A stretch of DNA of 64,000 nt, from NCBI GenBank assembly GCA_002700305.1, contig PACZ01000011.1, positions 1-64,000 of the forward strand. The letters run 5' to 3'. This document shows, piece by piece, positions 63,672 through 64,000 of the stretch. Made by a program: the position numbers and the translations under genes. This DNA is from Hyphomonas sp. (lineage in GTDB: Bacteria > Pseudomonadota > Alphaproteobacteria > Caulobacterales > Hyphomonadaceae). The notes beneath the pieces were generated by a model, which was not told the origin of the DNA, searched no databases, and was given only the letters and a program-made list of their open reading frames with translations. How positions within the stretch are numbered: position 1 is the first letter of the stretch; every line of letters begins with the position of its first letter.

Positions 63672-64000
63672 TCAATCGCCCCCGCGGGCGCTGAGCTGTC
63701 GGGACCGGATCACGAGGTAGATTGCGAAGGCCGGGGCGACGCCGGGGATGATGGAGAGCGGGATCGCGACCCAGCCGTGCCTTATGCCCAGCGAGCTCCT
63801 TTCGTAGAGCACCCAGACCATCAGGATAACGGCGCAGAGAATCGTGTCCAGCGAATAGCCCGAAGCAAACGGATTGACGAAGCCCGCCGCGAAAGCGCCG
63901 GCAATATCCCCGCTCTCGATCAGGGCCGGGACCACAATCACGCCGAAGGCAATTGTGAAGGCCGCCCCCACAAGGAGGACGGACGCCTCAAAAGTCGTTT
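63672..64000 (-). CDS. DUF2834-like small membrane protein, 5' end outside window
   Basis: At least 109 codons with three hydrophobic segments (AAFTIAFGVIVVPALI; TILCAVILMVWVLY; VAIPLSIIPGVAPAFAIYLVIR). The helix-loop pattern and YERSSLGIRHGW loop recall DUF2834 proteins of unknown function. The frame remains open to the right edge, so the true start is beyond the window; GTG 63971 is an alternative internal start. The frame downstream of its TGA continues open for about 20 codons. Confidence 0.62.
   Translation of the reverse strand, partial: TTFEASVLLVGAAFTIAFGVIVVPALIESGDIAGAFAAGFVNPFASGYSLDTILCAVILMVWVLYERSSLGIRHGWVAIPLSIIPGVAPAFAIYLVIRSRQLSARGGD

Overview
The window is 64 kb of GC-rich (about 65 percent by eye) bacterial chromosome, almost fully coding, with short operons on both strands joined by many 4-base ATGA/GTGA overlaps. 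The gene families point to an alphaproteobacterium, most likely a Hyphomonadaceae/Caulobacterales-like marine aerobe (inference): COQ9, DUF2794, DUF1285-NUDIX-DUF6111-CCA next to MoxR-DUF58-DUF4159, the 180 kDa-class NAD-glutamate dehydrogenase, a PhyR-type stress regulator, a petABC cytochrome bc1 operon and alphaproteobacterial-type LexA boxes (GTTC-N7-GTTC). No tRNA, rRNA, insertion sequence, prophage, CRISPR array or defence island was found. This is mostly core and lineage-specific chromosome.

Layout. 0-5 kb: start of sucC, a YcaD-like MFS permease, a PhoD-like phosphatase, DUF2306 and DUF2141 proteins and a membrane LytTR regulator. 5-7 kb: yggT-yggU-folD-HNH operon. 7-14 kb: MFS permease, VOC protein, two SDR oxidoreductases, a PhyR-like regulator with a degenerate receiver, pterin dehydratase and a HAD hydrolase. 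14-18 kb: a palindromic repeat, a small gene with no visible ribosome site, and GST-queG-mtgA. 18-25 kb: M1 aminopeptidase and the giant NAD-GDH, convergent on a strong terminator. 25.4-25.7 kb: a gene-free region with a structured RNA candidate. 26-31 kb: AI-2E exporter, HerA-like ATPase, a coiled-coil membrane protein, and a short operon ending in mtnP. 31.7-36 kb: petABC, hemF, tspO. 36-47 kb: divergent CCA/DUF6111/NUDIX/DUF1285 and MoxR/DUF58/BatA-DUF4159/VWA operons. 47-57 kb: emrAB-type efflux, serine hydrolase, MAPEG, redoxin-DsbD pair, SapC. 57-64 kb: DUF885 peptidase-like lipoprotein, VWA lipoprotein, a putative SOS gene, DUF2794, COQ9, rpsU and two partly characterised membrane or secreted proteins.

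Functional themes. Respiration and its cofactors (bc1, hemF, COQ9, sucC) and envelope maintenance (mtgA, MoxR-VWA operon, DsbD/redoxin, lipoproteins, exporters) dominate. The least explained signals are: (i) three LexA-type boxes in front of a 124-codon gene of unknown function; (ii) a promoter-hairpin-terminator unit upstream of NAD-GDH that could be an sRNA or an attenuating leader; (iii) a PhyR-like protein whose receiver has lost its phosphorylation residues; (iv) an AT-rich lipoprotein gene inserted in the MoxR operon; (v) direct repeats in front of the LytTR gene; and (vi) an rpsU start region where the Shine-Dalgarno lies downstream of the only ATG. I ran no database search or alignment. 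Names rest on recognising motifs and overall sequence character.
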